Origin: Saccharum officinarum
Lineage: Eukaryota > Streptophyta > Magnoliopsida > Poales > Poaceae
NCBI GenBank assembly: GCA_020631735.1
Contig: CM036201.1
Location: 75,468,353-75,532,352 of the forward strand
Direction: 5' to 3'
Length of the DNA: 64,000 bases
The notes under the pieces were generated by a model. The model was not told the DNA's origin. It did not search any database and was given only the letters and a program-made list of their open reading frames with translations. Numbering within the stretch: the stretch's first letter is position 1; every line of letters starts with the position of its first letter. The position numbers and the translations under genes were made by a program. Below are positions 46,501 through 57,951 of the stretch, in pieces.

Positions 46501-47791
46501 AGATTCCTTCAGAATTATAATGGCACTTGTAGCCCACTATAATTTGGAATTACATCAAATGGATGTAAGAACGGCGTTCCTTAACGGGGATTTGGAAGAA
46601 AATGTTTATATGGCACAACCGAAAGGTTTTGTTGTAAAAGGAAAAGAAAATATGGGATGCCGCCTAAAGAAATCAATCTATGGATTGAAACAAGCCTCAA
46701 GACAGTGGTATTTGAAATTTGATAGAACAATAAAAGGTTTTGGGTTTAAGAAAAATGTTGAGGACAATTGCGTTTATACAAAATTTAAGAATGGAAAGTA
46801 TATATTCCTGATTTTGTATGTGGATGATATTCTGCTTGCTAGCAGTGATGTCAATCTACTAATGAAAACAAAGAAATTCTTGTCCTCAAACTTCGATATG
46901 AAAGATCTCGGTGAGGCCTCGTTCGTTTTGGGAATAGAGATTCACCGAGACAGAAGAAAGGGGGTTTTATGATTATCGCAAAAGGCATACATAGAAAATG
47001 TTCTGAAGAAATTTAGTATGCATGCGTGCAGTCCTTCACCTGCTCCTATTGTCAAGGGCGATAGATTTGGGGAACATCAATGTCCCAAGAACGAATATAA
47101 GATTAATCGAATGAAAGCGGTACCGTATGCTTCAGCAGTTGAAAGTTTACAATATGCTCAAGTGTGTACACGCCCTGACTTAGCTTTTGTTATCGGGTTA
47201 CTTGACAGATATCAAAAGAATCCAGGAATAGAACATTGGAAATTAGTGAAGAAAGTCCTGCGTTATTTGCAGGGTACGAAAGATCTCATGCTAACGTATA
47301 GAAGATCTGATACCCTGCAGATAGAGGGGTATTCAGATTCCGATTATGCGGGAGAAGAAAGAAAATCCACGTCAGGATATATATTTACTCTCGCAGGAGG
47401 GGCTATATCGTGGAAAAGCTCTAAACAAACCGTAACTACATCATCAACAATGTATGCCGAGTTTGTAGCATGCTATGAGGCAACGGGGCAGGTGAATTGG
47501 CTAAAGAAATTCATACCCGGATTGAAAGTGATTGGTAATATCAATGAACCACTGAGGTTGTATTGTGATAACAACCCAGCGGTACAGTATGCTCACAACA
47601 ATAGGTCAAGTGGTGCTGCCAAACACATTGACATAAAGTACTATGTTGTGAAAGATAAAGTTCGGGATCATATTATAAATCTTGAGCATATAAGTACAGA
47701 GAAAATGCTCGAGGATCCGCTCATAAAGGGCTTACCACCCAACGTGTTCAGAGAACACGTAGCCGGCATGGGTTTAAGGGAAAGCCTATGA
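43587..47791 (+). pseudogene. Copia gag-pol, interrupted by one frameshift and two stops
   Basis: Single-frame copia polyprotein in origin. Gag starts near MNIANIPTLNGTNYRVWREK (43587) and carries the zinc knuckle CKHCFKKGHYKRDC. The protease shows WWVDSGATTHV (about 44536). Integrase shows the HHCC end CVDCIKGK, then D, D and E positions ([29 protein letters not shown]). Reverse transcriptase shows YVDDILLAS (about 46818). RNase H shows YSDSDYAGEERKSTSGY (about 47331) and the terminal EDPLIKGLPPNVF. Breaks: one extra base in a G run near 45011-45014 shifts the frame and ends the first frame at 45020; an in-frame TAG lies at 45272-45274; an in-frame TGA lies at 46970-46972. All domains are present but it cannot yield the full polyprotein. 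Confidence 0.93.
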
Positions 47792-47989
47792 TTCCCGAAC
47801 ATACGAAGGGCCCAGAAGAAACTTCATTCCAAACAGAGAAATGTGTTGTGGCTGTTAGTCTAACGGCACTAATTGCTGTGACGATGAAACAGTTCAATGC
47901 ACTAATCTGCAACGGAATAGGAAAGAAACAAGAAAAATATGAATCGAAAGTTTGAGTATGAAATTAAAGAACGAAGAAAATGATGAGAG

Positions 47990-48003
47990 ATCAAGGGGGA
48001 GAA
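47990..48003 (+). promoter_or_regulatory. Copia polypurine tract
   Basis: The purine run AAGGGGGAGAA abuts the TG of the right LTR, where plus-strand synthesis primes. Confidence 0.85.
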
Positions 48004-48474
48004 TGTTAGGTTTTGATCTCCCACCATTAGGCCTAACGGCCTTTTAGGCCTTGCTTCTCGCGCCGTGATCGGGGGCGACCAACCCTATATGGTTGGTGGG
48101 CCCCCGTCACACTGCTCATAAATAGAGGTGGGGGGCTGGCCGGCTTAGACTACGAGGTTGTCCTCAGCCGCCATTCCCACCGACATTCTCCATCCCGATC
48201 TGAGAGGGGCGCAGCCAGTGACGGGAAGCCGCCACCGTCTCCACGCAGAACCTCCTCATCGCGTCAATGGCTCCTCCGGCAAATGAGACTGCGGCTAGCG
48301 CATCGACTGCTACGACTACTGCCTCCATGTATGGTTTGCGATCACTACTGCTCACCTTTCTCTCTCTAGTAGAAGCATTGATAGGAGTTGCGACGTTTAC
48401 TGTACATTGACATTTCGTTGTTCTTACTGTAAAGAAGCCCGATCTAACGAATCGTTGAATTTCGAACTATAACA
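48004..48474 (+). repeat. Copia 3' LTR, 471 bp
   Basis: Matches the left LTR with about 15 substitutions, one extra C in a C run and a 2-bp CT difference. Confidence 0.93.
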
Positions 48475-48479
48475 ATTTT

Positions 48480-48712
48480 GACACAAAATTAGAAGTTAAT
48501 GCATCCTTGAGTTCCCAGATCAAACCACAAGCCGAGCTACGATCAGCGATTGTAGAGGTCACTGCTTGAACTACTGAAGTCGCATCAGTTGCCAGAACAA
48601 TTTTCTGAATCCCCAATTCAGCAGCTCTTTGCACAGCCTGGACACAGGCAATGAGCTCGGCATGCATTGGTTCAAGAACTGTCACCAGTTTGGCACCCTT
48701 CAGATGGCACAA
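48480..48712 (-). pseudogene. RNase-H-like (RVT_3) relic, central part
   Basis: The minus strand reads MHAELIACVQAVQRAAELGI, then IVLATDATSVVQAV, the Glu-containing helix and second Asp strand of the RVT_3 RNase H fold, then ELKDALTSNFVSK. It continues into 41668-41514 beyond the copia insertion. Its N-terminal part is not upstream on this strand but lies inverted at 48716-48925. Confidence 0.78.
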
Positions 48713-48715
48713 TTG

Positions 48716-48925
48716 ATCCGATCCTATGCGGATGAGTGTTCCTCCCTGTCAGTGCCGAGACCTGGGCCAAATGCATTGCCAACGTGGGAAGCCTGGCGTC
48801 TCACATCTGCTGGATTTGTCAAAGCAAACTGTGATGGTGCATTCAGAGTTGATACACATTCAGGTGGATGGGGTTTTGTTTTGCGAGATGAATATGGCGC
48901 GGTGGTTAACTTATGCCGTTGTTGA
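48716..48925 (+). pseudogene. RNase-H-like (RVT_3) relic, N-terminal part, inverted
   Basis: The plus strand reads PTWEAWRLTSAGFVKANCDGAF, then GGWGFVLRDEYGAVV, the first strand with its catalytic Asp and the glycine-rich hairpin of RVT_3. This should precede the HAEL helix encoded on the minus strand next door, so the segment has been flipped. The frame ends in TGA shortly after. Confidence 0.75.
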
Positions 48926-50146
48926 GGGAGGCCAAATACACTTGTTCCTTTCTGAAACGCGTGATGAGGATATATACAATCATGAGCGGCCCAGCGTAGC
49001 CGAGGGCCCAGCCCAGTTATCCTGAGCGGCGCAACATGCTGCTGCAGCCCGCAGGCAGAGGGCAGCCCACCGCCGATGCAAATGCAGGCCTCCGCGTGCG
49101 TGCGCCGTGCGCGAGACTCAGGAAGGAAGGCGAGGGACGGGGGACCGGCCAGCAGGCGGGCCACAGCGAGCGAGTGAGATCTGGGGGGTGGGGTGGGGGA
49201 CAGAAGCCGGCCTTCCTGCCTGCCGCAGCGGAAAGCGGCCGGCGTCGGCTCCAGCAGCGGCAGCAGGCAGCCTGCTTTTGGCTTTGGCATCTCATCTTAA
49301 GTTCTCAAATCTCAACCCCTCCGTGGTATGGTACCGGTACGTGTACGTACGCAGTACTACGTACTGCAGTGGTGCCCTCCGCTCCGCCTCCTTGGCTACT
49401 GCTACTGCCACTGGGGTCAGGCTCAGGCCCGCCCTAGGTGCAGCAGCAGCAGCTAGCGCTGCTGGGCCCGTCCTCGTCGCCGTCCCGGGGCCCGGCCGGG
49501 CCAGCGCCGCACCGGGCGTCTTTACGCGGCCGCGGTGCAGGTGCCGCTGCGCATTGCTTTGGCTTGCCCGTTTGCCCCACTCCATCTATCCCACGACGCC
49601 CCCACAATCACAAGCCACCTCGCTCGCGGTCCCCGGGCGAAACCGACGACGACGACCCCCACGGGCAGAGGCGTATCTCAAGGGAGTAGAGTAGATTCCT
49701 CGCGGTGGCCGCCCGTATGAATCCCGCCTCGTTCTCGGCACTTGCGTCGGCAAGCATTTCCGTCTCAGACACAGTGTTGGACGATGATGACGGTCGGCGG
49801 CCTGAGTCGCCCACAACACACGCACATGCCCGCCACGTCAGAGAAAGGGAGAGCGAAGATAGGCACGGCACGCATGCAGCTCATCAACGGCGGAAGAAAA
49901 TTGGGTGAGCGATGGGCGTATTGCAGCTCGCGTGCGCCCCCCTGCCGCGTGTCACCGGCTGTAATCAAAGGGCCAGCACACGAGGCGCGTCGTCGGCTCT
50001 CCCCTCGGCTCCTCACGTACACACACAAGGCTCCACCGCGGCTCCTCGGCTCATGCGTGAGCGCGGCTTCTCCTCGAGTACAGGCTACTGGACGCTCAGG
50101 GACGGAGGTGGCGGCGGGCTCGCGGCCGCGCCGCCAAGCACAGACA
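48926..50146. other. GC-rich intergenic or leader-like DNA, no gene recognised
   Basis: The sequence is GC-rich with many overlapping frames on both strands, GCAGCAGCAG and CGACGACGACGA runs, and GTACGTAC words at 49330-49365. It looks like promoter and leader DNA of a gene, but no coding exon with a domain is visible. The part 49888-49965 is repeated inverted at about 62813-62906. The right edge abuts the truncated LARD LTR. Confidence 0.4.
49888..49965 (+). repeat. ~80-bp repeat, partner of inverted copy at 62.8 kb
   Basis: From GAAGAAAATTGGGTGAGCG through TATTGCAGCTCGCGTGCGCC to TGCCGCGTGTCACCGGCT. The same words occur in reverse complement at 62813-62906, with one short insertion there. 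Confidence 0.85.
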
Positions 50147-53100
50147 GATCATGCCCATGATCACACTCCGCCACTACAGTCGGAGTCTTTCAATTCTTAC
50201 AGTAGCTATGTTATATCATAACCTGCAACAAGTGGGAATAAACCCTGAGTACGAGAAGGTACTCAGCTAGACTTACCCGTCATAAACCAGAAATAATGAC
50301 ACCAAGGAGTATGCAAGGCTTTCTTTCAGTGGGCTAGCTTGACTCATTTGCGAAAAGCATAAGTTATCATGAATAAACTAATTTAAGTATTTTTGCATCA
50401 TCTTTATTATAACCTATTCAATCTAGGTAAGCACCTATGCTAAAGCAATCACTTGATTAACCATTAACATCAAAGGTTACCATTTCAGGTTTTAGCATTT
50501 CCAACATCATCCACATAACCATCCATGTTCCATAATCATTACTACGATGCAGTAGCTCGAGTCAAGTGCTCACTAACCGGGAGCGACGGCGATTCGAATC
50601 GAATTCCTATCCAGCTGGAGATTTATTCCTCACACAAACCTCACTCACCCGCTAAAGTGAGGTGTTGGTCACCGAGTCAACCATTCAGGTAAAGTCGCGA
50701 GCTTGCCAGGAACCACTTGTACCCGGGGGCCGTCCGACTGCTCTTTGGCCTTATCATCGTGCCCCCGTTTCCTGCCACTACTGCTTCGGTACAGTGCGTT
50801 GCGGGCAATCCACTCGGCCCGAATAATCTCCCAGCTTCGCGGTCGAAAGGTACCTTATTCGGCCAGCTAAATGTGAGGCATGCGTTCAACATGACCCGAG
50901 GGACAACAACGGACGGTCCTTAATCGACACAGACGGAAACTACAAGCACCCCAAAACCCTGTCTGGTTGCCCAATACTTATTCCGTCCGGTCTCCAATTT
51001 TTCATCAACGCTTGGTTATTTCCAGGATAACATCCATTCCATAGCTAAAGTATTCCCGTAACCACCTATAATTTCAGGTGACAGGAAATCACCGATCTCT
51101 ACCGGTCTAAGCAGGGCTAAGCAATATTTTCGATCCTGAACTAAAATAGGATTTCAGGCATATCTACGGGACAAGGAAAGGATATATATGCAGCAAGTGT
51201 TTTCAATCAACTCCTATAACTCAATGCAATAATACATATATAACATATATATATATACTCAATTGTTTTTGTAAAGTAGGAGGCTTAGAATGCTCCGGGG
51301 CTTGCCTGGGATCCGACACAAGTCAGTAGCTGTCAGATGACACTCGCTGAGTACTTCCATCTTCGGGATAGTTCCACCAAACACCGTCTTCGGGTTTGGC
51401 TTCAACAACTCATCCTTCACGTGGTGCATCTAGCGAACCTAAATGAGATGCAAGATGCATGCGTATGAATATGATGAATGGTAACACAAGATGCATCACA
51501 TAATCAATTAAAGAGGGCAAGCACATTAAGCATAACACAAGTTTAACAAGATCACAAGTATCTTAACTTGACTATCATCAAGGGTATAAGCCACACTTAG
51601 CAACACATGGAGTAAACAACCATGACTAGCATCTGACAATTTCTGGACTGCAAACAACATCTACATGTTTGGATCATAACTGGAGTTATACAAATCCAAT
51701 AGACATGCAACAAGACATTCTGGAAAGCTTATGAAATTGTCTATAATTCATCTTTAATCATCTTAGCATGATTCTCAAGTTAACCAAGTCAAACATGCAT
51801 AATTACAGAATCTGGTCCAGAGATTCCAGAGAACAACTATTTCTGGAACCCAACTTAAAATAGTCATTACTCACAAACTATAAGGCCAAATGCCACCAAA
51901 ATTTAACACAAGCTAGATTAATAAGTTATTTACAACTTTGTTATAAGCATGTTTCTCATCAAACATTATTTTCATGGTGCAATTACCAAAGTCACAGAAA
52001 CTATCCAGGAAAGCATCAATTGCAAGAATAAATATTAACTTATATTTCAAACATACATTTGGCTATAACCAATGTAACCATCATAAAGTGCATGTTAAAT
52101 GAGCACCAAAAAGTATAGTGCTCATCATTAAATAATTTCGTTTAATGCATTTCTTAATTTATTTAAATAGCAAGGTGAAATAATAAACATATAACAAAAG
52201 TCCATAATAAAATCTATAAAAATTACAGTAGCTCTTACATACACCCAATAGTCGACTGTACAAATTTCAAGGCATTTGGACATGTATATCAACATCTATG
52301 AAAAAGACAAATTGCTATTGCAAGAATTCATGTGAGAGCAAGATGCACTAATAAATCACTCAAATGGCAACCAAAATTCATGAAATAATTACCACACATT
52401 AAACATCATATGAGCAGCATGCCACAAAAATTTCACTTCATTTGGAGCCCTAGATCTACAGTTATGAAAATGACAAATACATCTAGCATTAAAAACCTAG
52501 TTGCACAAATCCATTTTTACAGAGAAAACTTTAAACTAAAACATGCCATATTATAGATCTACTGCACAGAGAATTTCACAAGGATTCCAAAAAGTCCTCA
52601 TATACTATTTTACGATGTTTCTACAATTTATTATGATTTTCCAAAGTTTTAGTCATTTTTCTGCAAAAGAAAATTATTAAACCGAAAAGGACAAACACTT
52701 TTACAACGGGACCCCTGGAAGAAACTTTAATCAAACCGAGCAAACAAGTCCTTCTTGCACTATTCAAATGAGTCTATGGCTTCACAGAAAGGTCCCTCCC
52801 TTTAGTCGAATTCCTCCCGCGAGGTCCCTGGTCGCGAAACAGAGCAGGGGAGGCGCTGGGCTCGCGGTTCCGGCCGTTGGAGAGCTCGTCGGCGGCGACG
52901 AGGTGGCGGGGGAGCCTCAGGGGGTCCTCGCGAACCCGTAGGCAGTCATGGCTCGCTCTGCGGTGGTCCGTGGCATCCTGGCCACGCGCACCGGCGGCCC
53001 GAGGCGACGGCGACAGGTGGCAGCCGTGCTGCGGCGGCGGTCGGAGCCGGGGAAGAGGCACGGGAGGGGCGGCGTGGTGAGAGGAAGATGATGGTGCAGT

Positions 53101-54555
53101 CGGCTTGGATGAATGAAGGGTTGAGCAGCGGGGACGCGGGGAGGCCGAGCTCGACCATGGTGGCCATGGCTACGGCGGTGGTTCCCGACGGGGTCGGCTT
53201 GGGTAAGCGCGCGCGAGGGGTGAATGGAGGCGAGGCGGAGATGTTGGCGAGGTCGGCTCGGCTCAGGACCGAGCGCAGTAGCGGACACGACAGCGACACG
53301 GGCCGAGCTGGAGCTCGACACGGCCATGGCGGGCGGCGCTCTGGTGCGCGCGCGCGTGCTGCTGGCTAGGCGAGGGACGAGCAGAGAGCGAGTGAGGAGC
53401 GTCGGGGCACCTTGGTAGTCATAATGGAGCGGCAGTGGCGCGGCAGCAAGGCAGGGACACGCGGCAAAGGAGGTGGTGCGCGGCGTGCATGCACGGTGAC
53501 CACGTTGACAGAGCGTCGAGCACGTGGTGGGCGCAGAGTGGAGCACGGTGGGCAGCGATTTGGGCTATATCTGGGCCGATTTGGACCTCGGAGCAAAAAC
53601 GAAGTTTGAAGACCACACAATGCTCTACAAATTTCATTAAGGGGCCAAGGTCATTAGAGCAATGGATTAGCGGTTAACTGGTTGCCAAAACTGCAGTGTC
53701 AATACCTTACTGACAGTTACAGAAACTCACTTTCGATGGTCAAAACTTCGTCAAAATGAACTCAACTTTTTGTATGCTCTTCATCATCATGTATTCTCCA
53801 ACTTTTATATTTGGCTCAACTGGAGTTGCTTAGCAAAAACACAAGAACGCGACGTGCCAACGTCGACGACGATGAATTCCAGACTTAGAAAAATTCTAAG
53901 TCTGAAAACAGCCGCTGATTCAATCTTCGAGCCTCTGTTTGACTTATTTCCAAGTTGATCTAGCTCTTGGTCCAAAAACAAAGTTTGTTCTACATGATAT
54001 GTACTACAACTTTCATTTAAGGTCCAACCTCAAAACTGGTATAGAACCTACTGTTCTACTTTAACCAAAGTAGGATCACGATGAAGCTTAAATTATCCTT
54101 TTTGATCAATTGGAGCATTTTCTGGGCATTTGCTCAACACGAACCTTTCTTGACTTTTGTTGTAGAGTCCATCTAGAGTCATTTGGGCAAGGTTACAAGG
54201 TTTTGTTGATGACCTATATTTCCATCCACTTAATAATGCAATTCCAGCACTTAGTAAAGTCATTCCAACAAGCATATAACTTATCATTTCATGTGACTTT
54301 TTGATTCCAGACGTCATGAAACTTTTCCAGGGATCAATATAGATAGGTACTAAGGTGAGACATATGAATATATTGCAATAACTCCACGCAAGCATATATC
54401 TTGAAAATGGCCTATATATAAAGCAAGGTGCAACATCCAAGTTTAGATTGGGGCTCCTGCCATAGGTTGACCTTGACATCATCATCTCCACTTAATCTAT
54501 CATGTTTAAGCTCAAACCCACTGCTTAACTGGTGGCAAACACCTCGGGTGTTACA
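50147..54555 (-). repeat. LARD 3' LTR, truncated, 4409 bp
   Basis: It ends at 54555 with GGTGTTACA (TGTAACACC on the element strand). It matches 58302-62710 base for base in length (4409 bp each). The 350 bp found at 57952-58301 in the other LTR are missing at its outer edge. It contains a GC-rich block (52850-53620) within AT-rich DNA. The 209-codon frame in that block is present in both LTRs but shows many amino-acid changes and is not counted as a gene. Confidence 0.9.
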
Positions 54556-54571
54556 GCCCTCCCCCCTTAAA
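54556..54571 (-). promoter_or_regulatory. LARD polypurine tract
   Basis: On the minus strand the run TTAAGGGGGGAGGGC stands directly before the TGTAACACC start of the 3' LTR, the expected site of plus-strand priming. Confidence 0.88.
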
Positions 54572-57500
54572 AGAATCGCGTCCGAGATTCGGTGCGAAGA
54601 ACTTTCTAAGGGAAGAGAAGCATGTTATCCAATTCCAACATCTGCAAGCGCATCAGGCTACTTAGCTTCAAATAGCATAGAGGCTAATTTGGAAGACAAC
54701 TTTCTGATACTCGCTCTAAGTAGAAACTTTGGTCTGGATAATTTCCTTCACTGACTTCCATGAGGCATTGTTACTTTGGGAGGAATCCAAGACAATACGG
54801 TACTTTGTTCACGGTGCACGGAGAGTACTGCGAGCATGGACTAATTTACTCACTCAGACGCCAACTGATGGAAAACTACATATTGTTACACGTGTGCAGT
54901 TCTCTTTCTCTGATGCCAACACTGTATTATCTGAGTCTGCTGAGGGAACAGTGAGTGTGATAGCTGACTCTGTCGGTTCTGGATTTCTGCCAACTGTTAT
55001 CTAAGAAGATTCTCTTATACAAAGGCAACAGTTATCTGGGTTGAATTAGATGCAACCTCTTGGGTAAAAACACATATAAAGTACCGGAGGCACGTCAGCA
55101 CTAGAGAACCATTACCTCAAAAGGATGTTAGCTAGGTCTCAAAGACAACAAAAGTTGCAAGTATCCACCAAAATAGCTCTGTTCTGAAATGGCAGCAAAC
55201 CAAGCTGACAAGACATCTCTCAAATCCTATGTTTTACTCAACCAATACTCATATCAACTTAAGACATTGAAGGGTCCTAAGCAAGGAATGAGGTTACCAA
55301 GTTTGGGTCAATCCAACTTCGTTTGAGTCACTAACCATTAGTTTGAAGATAACCGGTGTAGTGTCACAAAATTCTGGACAAATTTCGCGTTCTTCCTTTT
55401 CTTTTGCTTCACATGTTGAGGCGTGTGTTTTGCACTTTCTCATCTTTCTCATAGTAGCAGAAGCCTTTTGTCTCGCTGAGGATGGAGGTGATAGTCTGCC
55501 TGATAGGTTTCTCAGGGAACAATTTACGCCGTTGATCTAGACAGTAACTTGATGATGCACAAGCATTGGAGTTGTGGGCTATTTTCACAGAGCACAAAGC
55601 ATTATTCCACACAGAGGGCATCCCTACGTAGATAAGGAGTCACACCAGAGAGAGTTGATTTCGTCTGTATGACTGTCATCTACACAAGGATCAAGACCTT
55701 TGATAACTAGGTCAAATGCACCATGTGACGATTGGTTCTTTCCCAATGGATAACTTGTCCAATCATTTAGTGTTAGGTGCCCATTCAATTCAACAGGGAT
55801 GGCATACGTTACTCAATCGATGACCGACGTCGTACAAGGGCACATAGGGAGAGTCACTTGTCTACCACCTCTTGCAGTCTGTTAAAGCTTATGCCGGTGA
55901 CTATTCTTCAAAGGTCATCTTCTTAGCAACTTCAAGGGATATCTAATACATAAGGTCTAAGATATGAATCTTTAGATAAGATATAGGGAGATAACCAAGG
56001 AAAACGGTCACGAGAAATAACACATCGGTTGTTGTTTCATAATGGATCATGAATAGCAACTTTGATACCAGCGCGTGCCGAGCAGCACAACCTTGTGTGC
56101 GCGCCCACAGGAGGCTCTCGGTTTCGTCGCGGCACCATAAAATGCTAATCGTAACACCATTATTAAACGCACAAACAAAGTGAAATTTCAAGTGGCACCG
56201 ATTAGGTGGTAAGAACAAGCACCAGACCAGGGAGGAGTAGCAAGCAAGGGTAGTTACAAGGTTTAGAGTCAACAAGGAGGCGATTCAAAGATTAAAACAC
56301 AGCGCAAGGGAACATAGCTTAATTGCCGAAGACAACTGAGCAAGGGTTCTCGGTCACGTTGGACAACAACATGAGATCAAGATTAATAACGTTGAGAGAC
56401 TTCAGAAGTTAAGATGGACTTAGCAGACTTCTAGAACAAAATGATACACCGATCAGAGATTGGGTTGATAAGATAGCCACCTAATTTCACAAGCAAAGAT
56501 TTCTAGATTAGACAATGAGAGATTAGCGTTGCTTGGATCATCTGTAGGAGAGACAATCGGGAGGTCCAACATGGAATTGGGTATGGTCTCCAAAACTTGG
56601 TAAGCAACAACTGTGGTTAAGATCGACGTTCGTTAGGACTTAACTTGGTTGGTCAATCAAACAAGGGCATTCTCCAAAAGGTAGTGGATGTCCAAGGCCT
56701 AAGCAAACATATAAGGGGACTACGCTAGGGCCTATGGTTCAAGCAAGGCATGGATACACAAACATTCAAGGGTTAGCAACCACGTCTACAGGCTCTGGCT
56801 CCTACGAGAGAATCTAATTAGAGATGACAACCATGCGATTACGTAACATGAGCGTTGTTCTAGGATAAAGCATCTTCAACACTCACATGCTCACCGAGGA
56901 CAAAAGAGGTGATAACTATGACACTACCTAGATCACAAGCATCTACACAGCATCACAAGTTTTTTTTAAAGCGGACACTTGAGATTATTAGTCAGGTTAG
57001 CTTAAGCATTCAATACTACGCAGAAGGCTCACACCTAACAAGAATTTATCCAACAAGAACTAGCTACAAGTTTAGCTAAAACAAAAGCATGCTAAAGTAA
57101 TCAACTTAGTACATGCACATCAAACACAAGTTACTTATTTATTAGGACAAAGGTGGGAGGAGCATAGTTATATGCACAAAGCAACAATCATGATGATGCA
57201 TGTTTCGTCCTATTCGTCCTCACAAGATTGCCAGCCTAAGGTGGCAATCACGTTCTATGTCGGTGGCATAACACGCATTCTCTCGATATAGAGCTAGTCG
57301 CCTGCTACATTCGACTTACGCATTCGGGGTTAGCATACCTGCAGAAAATTTCATTGCAGCCCAACAATTCCCAATATAGCACACAATGAAAGCAGTAAAC
57401 TAAATACTCTCCATACATACATCCCCTGATGCATATACTTCGGTATCATAACTACCCAACAAATGTACCCACAATTAAGTACTTTCATAATTACATGGTT

Positions 57501-57937
57501 AAACATGTAATTATGTCAGTAACCATAGCTAACTCTCCCCTAGACCGATGGTTGAACGGTCATGCTCTCCCAACTCACACTTACTTGGCGTAGGTGCGAC
57601 GTTGCAAGAATGTAACTCTAGCGACATATATGGCTATTTCATATATGAAGGTTACCACTACCATTCGACCACAGGGTAACAGTGCGGTCAAGTTATCACT
57701 CATACATACATTGGCTTGGGCGTAGATGCAAAAATTTAAAACCCCCAAGTTAGTACTTAAATAAGCCACCTAAGGGTCCTTAATTGGGAATAAAGGAAAT
57801 GACCACCGGCATACTTAGATTTAAAATGCAGATTTGAACAAACCTATATATGTAGTAGCTATAAGTTGTCAAAAACTGATTTTTGCAAACAAACCTTTGT
57901 TTTCAATACACATATGACATGTTTAGTGTTGAACCTT
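54572..57937 (-). other. LARD interior, non-coding
   Basis: About 3.4 kb with stop codons in all frames at short spacing. I found no zinc knuckle, protease, reverse transcriptase or integrase motif on either strand. As in other LARDs the RNA itself may carry packaging and dimerisation signals, which cannot be seen by eye. Confidence 0.75.
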
Positions 57938-57949
57938 GCTCCGATACCA
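57938..57949 (-). promoter_or_regulatory. LARD primer binding site
   Basis: On the minus strand TGGTATCGGAGC lies two bases inside the 5' LTR end. It matches the initiator-Met primer site (TGGTATCAGAGC) at 11 of 12 positions. Confidence 0.88.
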
Positions 57950-57951
57950 GC

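Larger units (their letters stand above)
41674..48474 (+). mobile_element. Ty1/copia LTR retrotransposon, 6.8 kb, damaged
   Basis: Two near-identical LTRs (41674-42145 and 48004-48474) are flanked by the exact 5-bp duplication ATTTT (41669-41673 and 48475-48479). An initiator-Met tRNA-type primer site follows the left LTR. A gag-pol with order protease, integrase, reverse transcriptase, RNase H (copia order) runs from 43587 to 47791, and a purine tract precedes the right LTR. By eye the LTRs differ at about 15 positions plus two small indels, around 3 percent, so the insertion is young (inference: roughly a million years at usual grass rates). Three lesions in pol make it non-autonomous now. 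Confidence 0.95.

Noticed and set aside
48724..49290. 188-codon minus-strand frame in the GC-rich region
   Set aside because: Overlaps the plus-strand RNase-H-like fragment and other long frames, as expected from GC-rich DNA; no recognised domain.
52917..53546. 209-codon frame on the minus strand, repeated at 61072-61701 in the other LTR
   Set aside because: It lies in the GC-rich block of the LARD LTR, has Arg/Pro/Ala-rich low complexity, no domain, and the two copies differ at many amino acids. Presence in both follows from LTR duplication, not selection.
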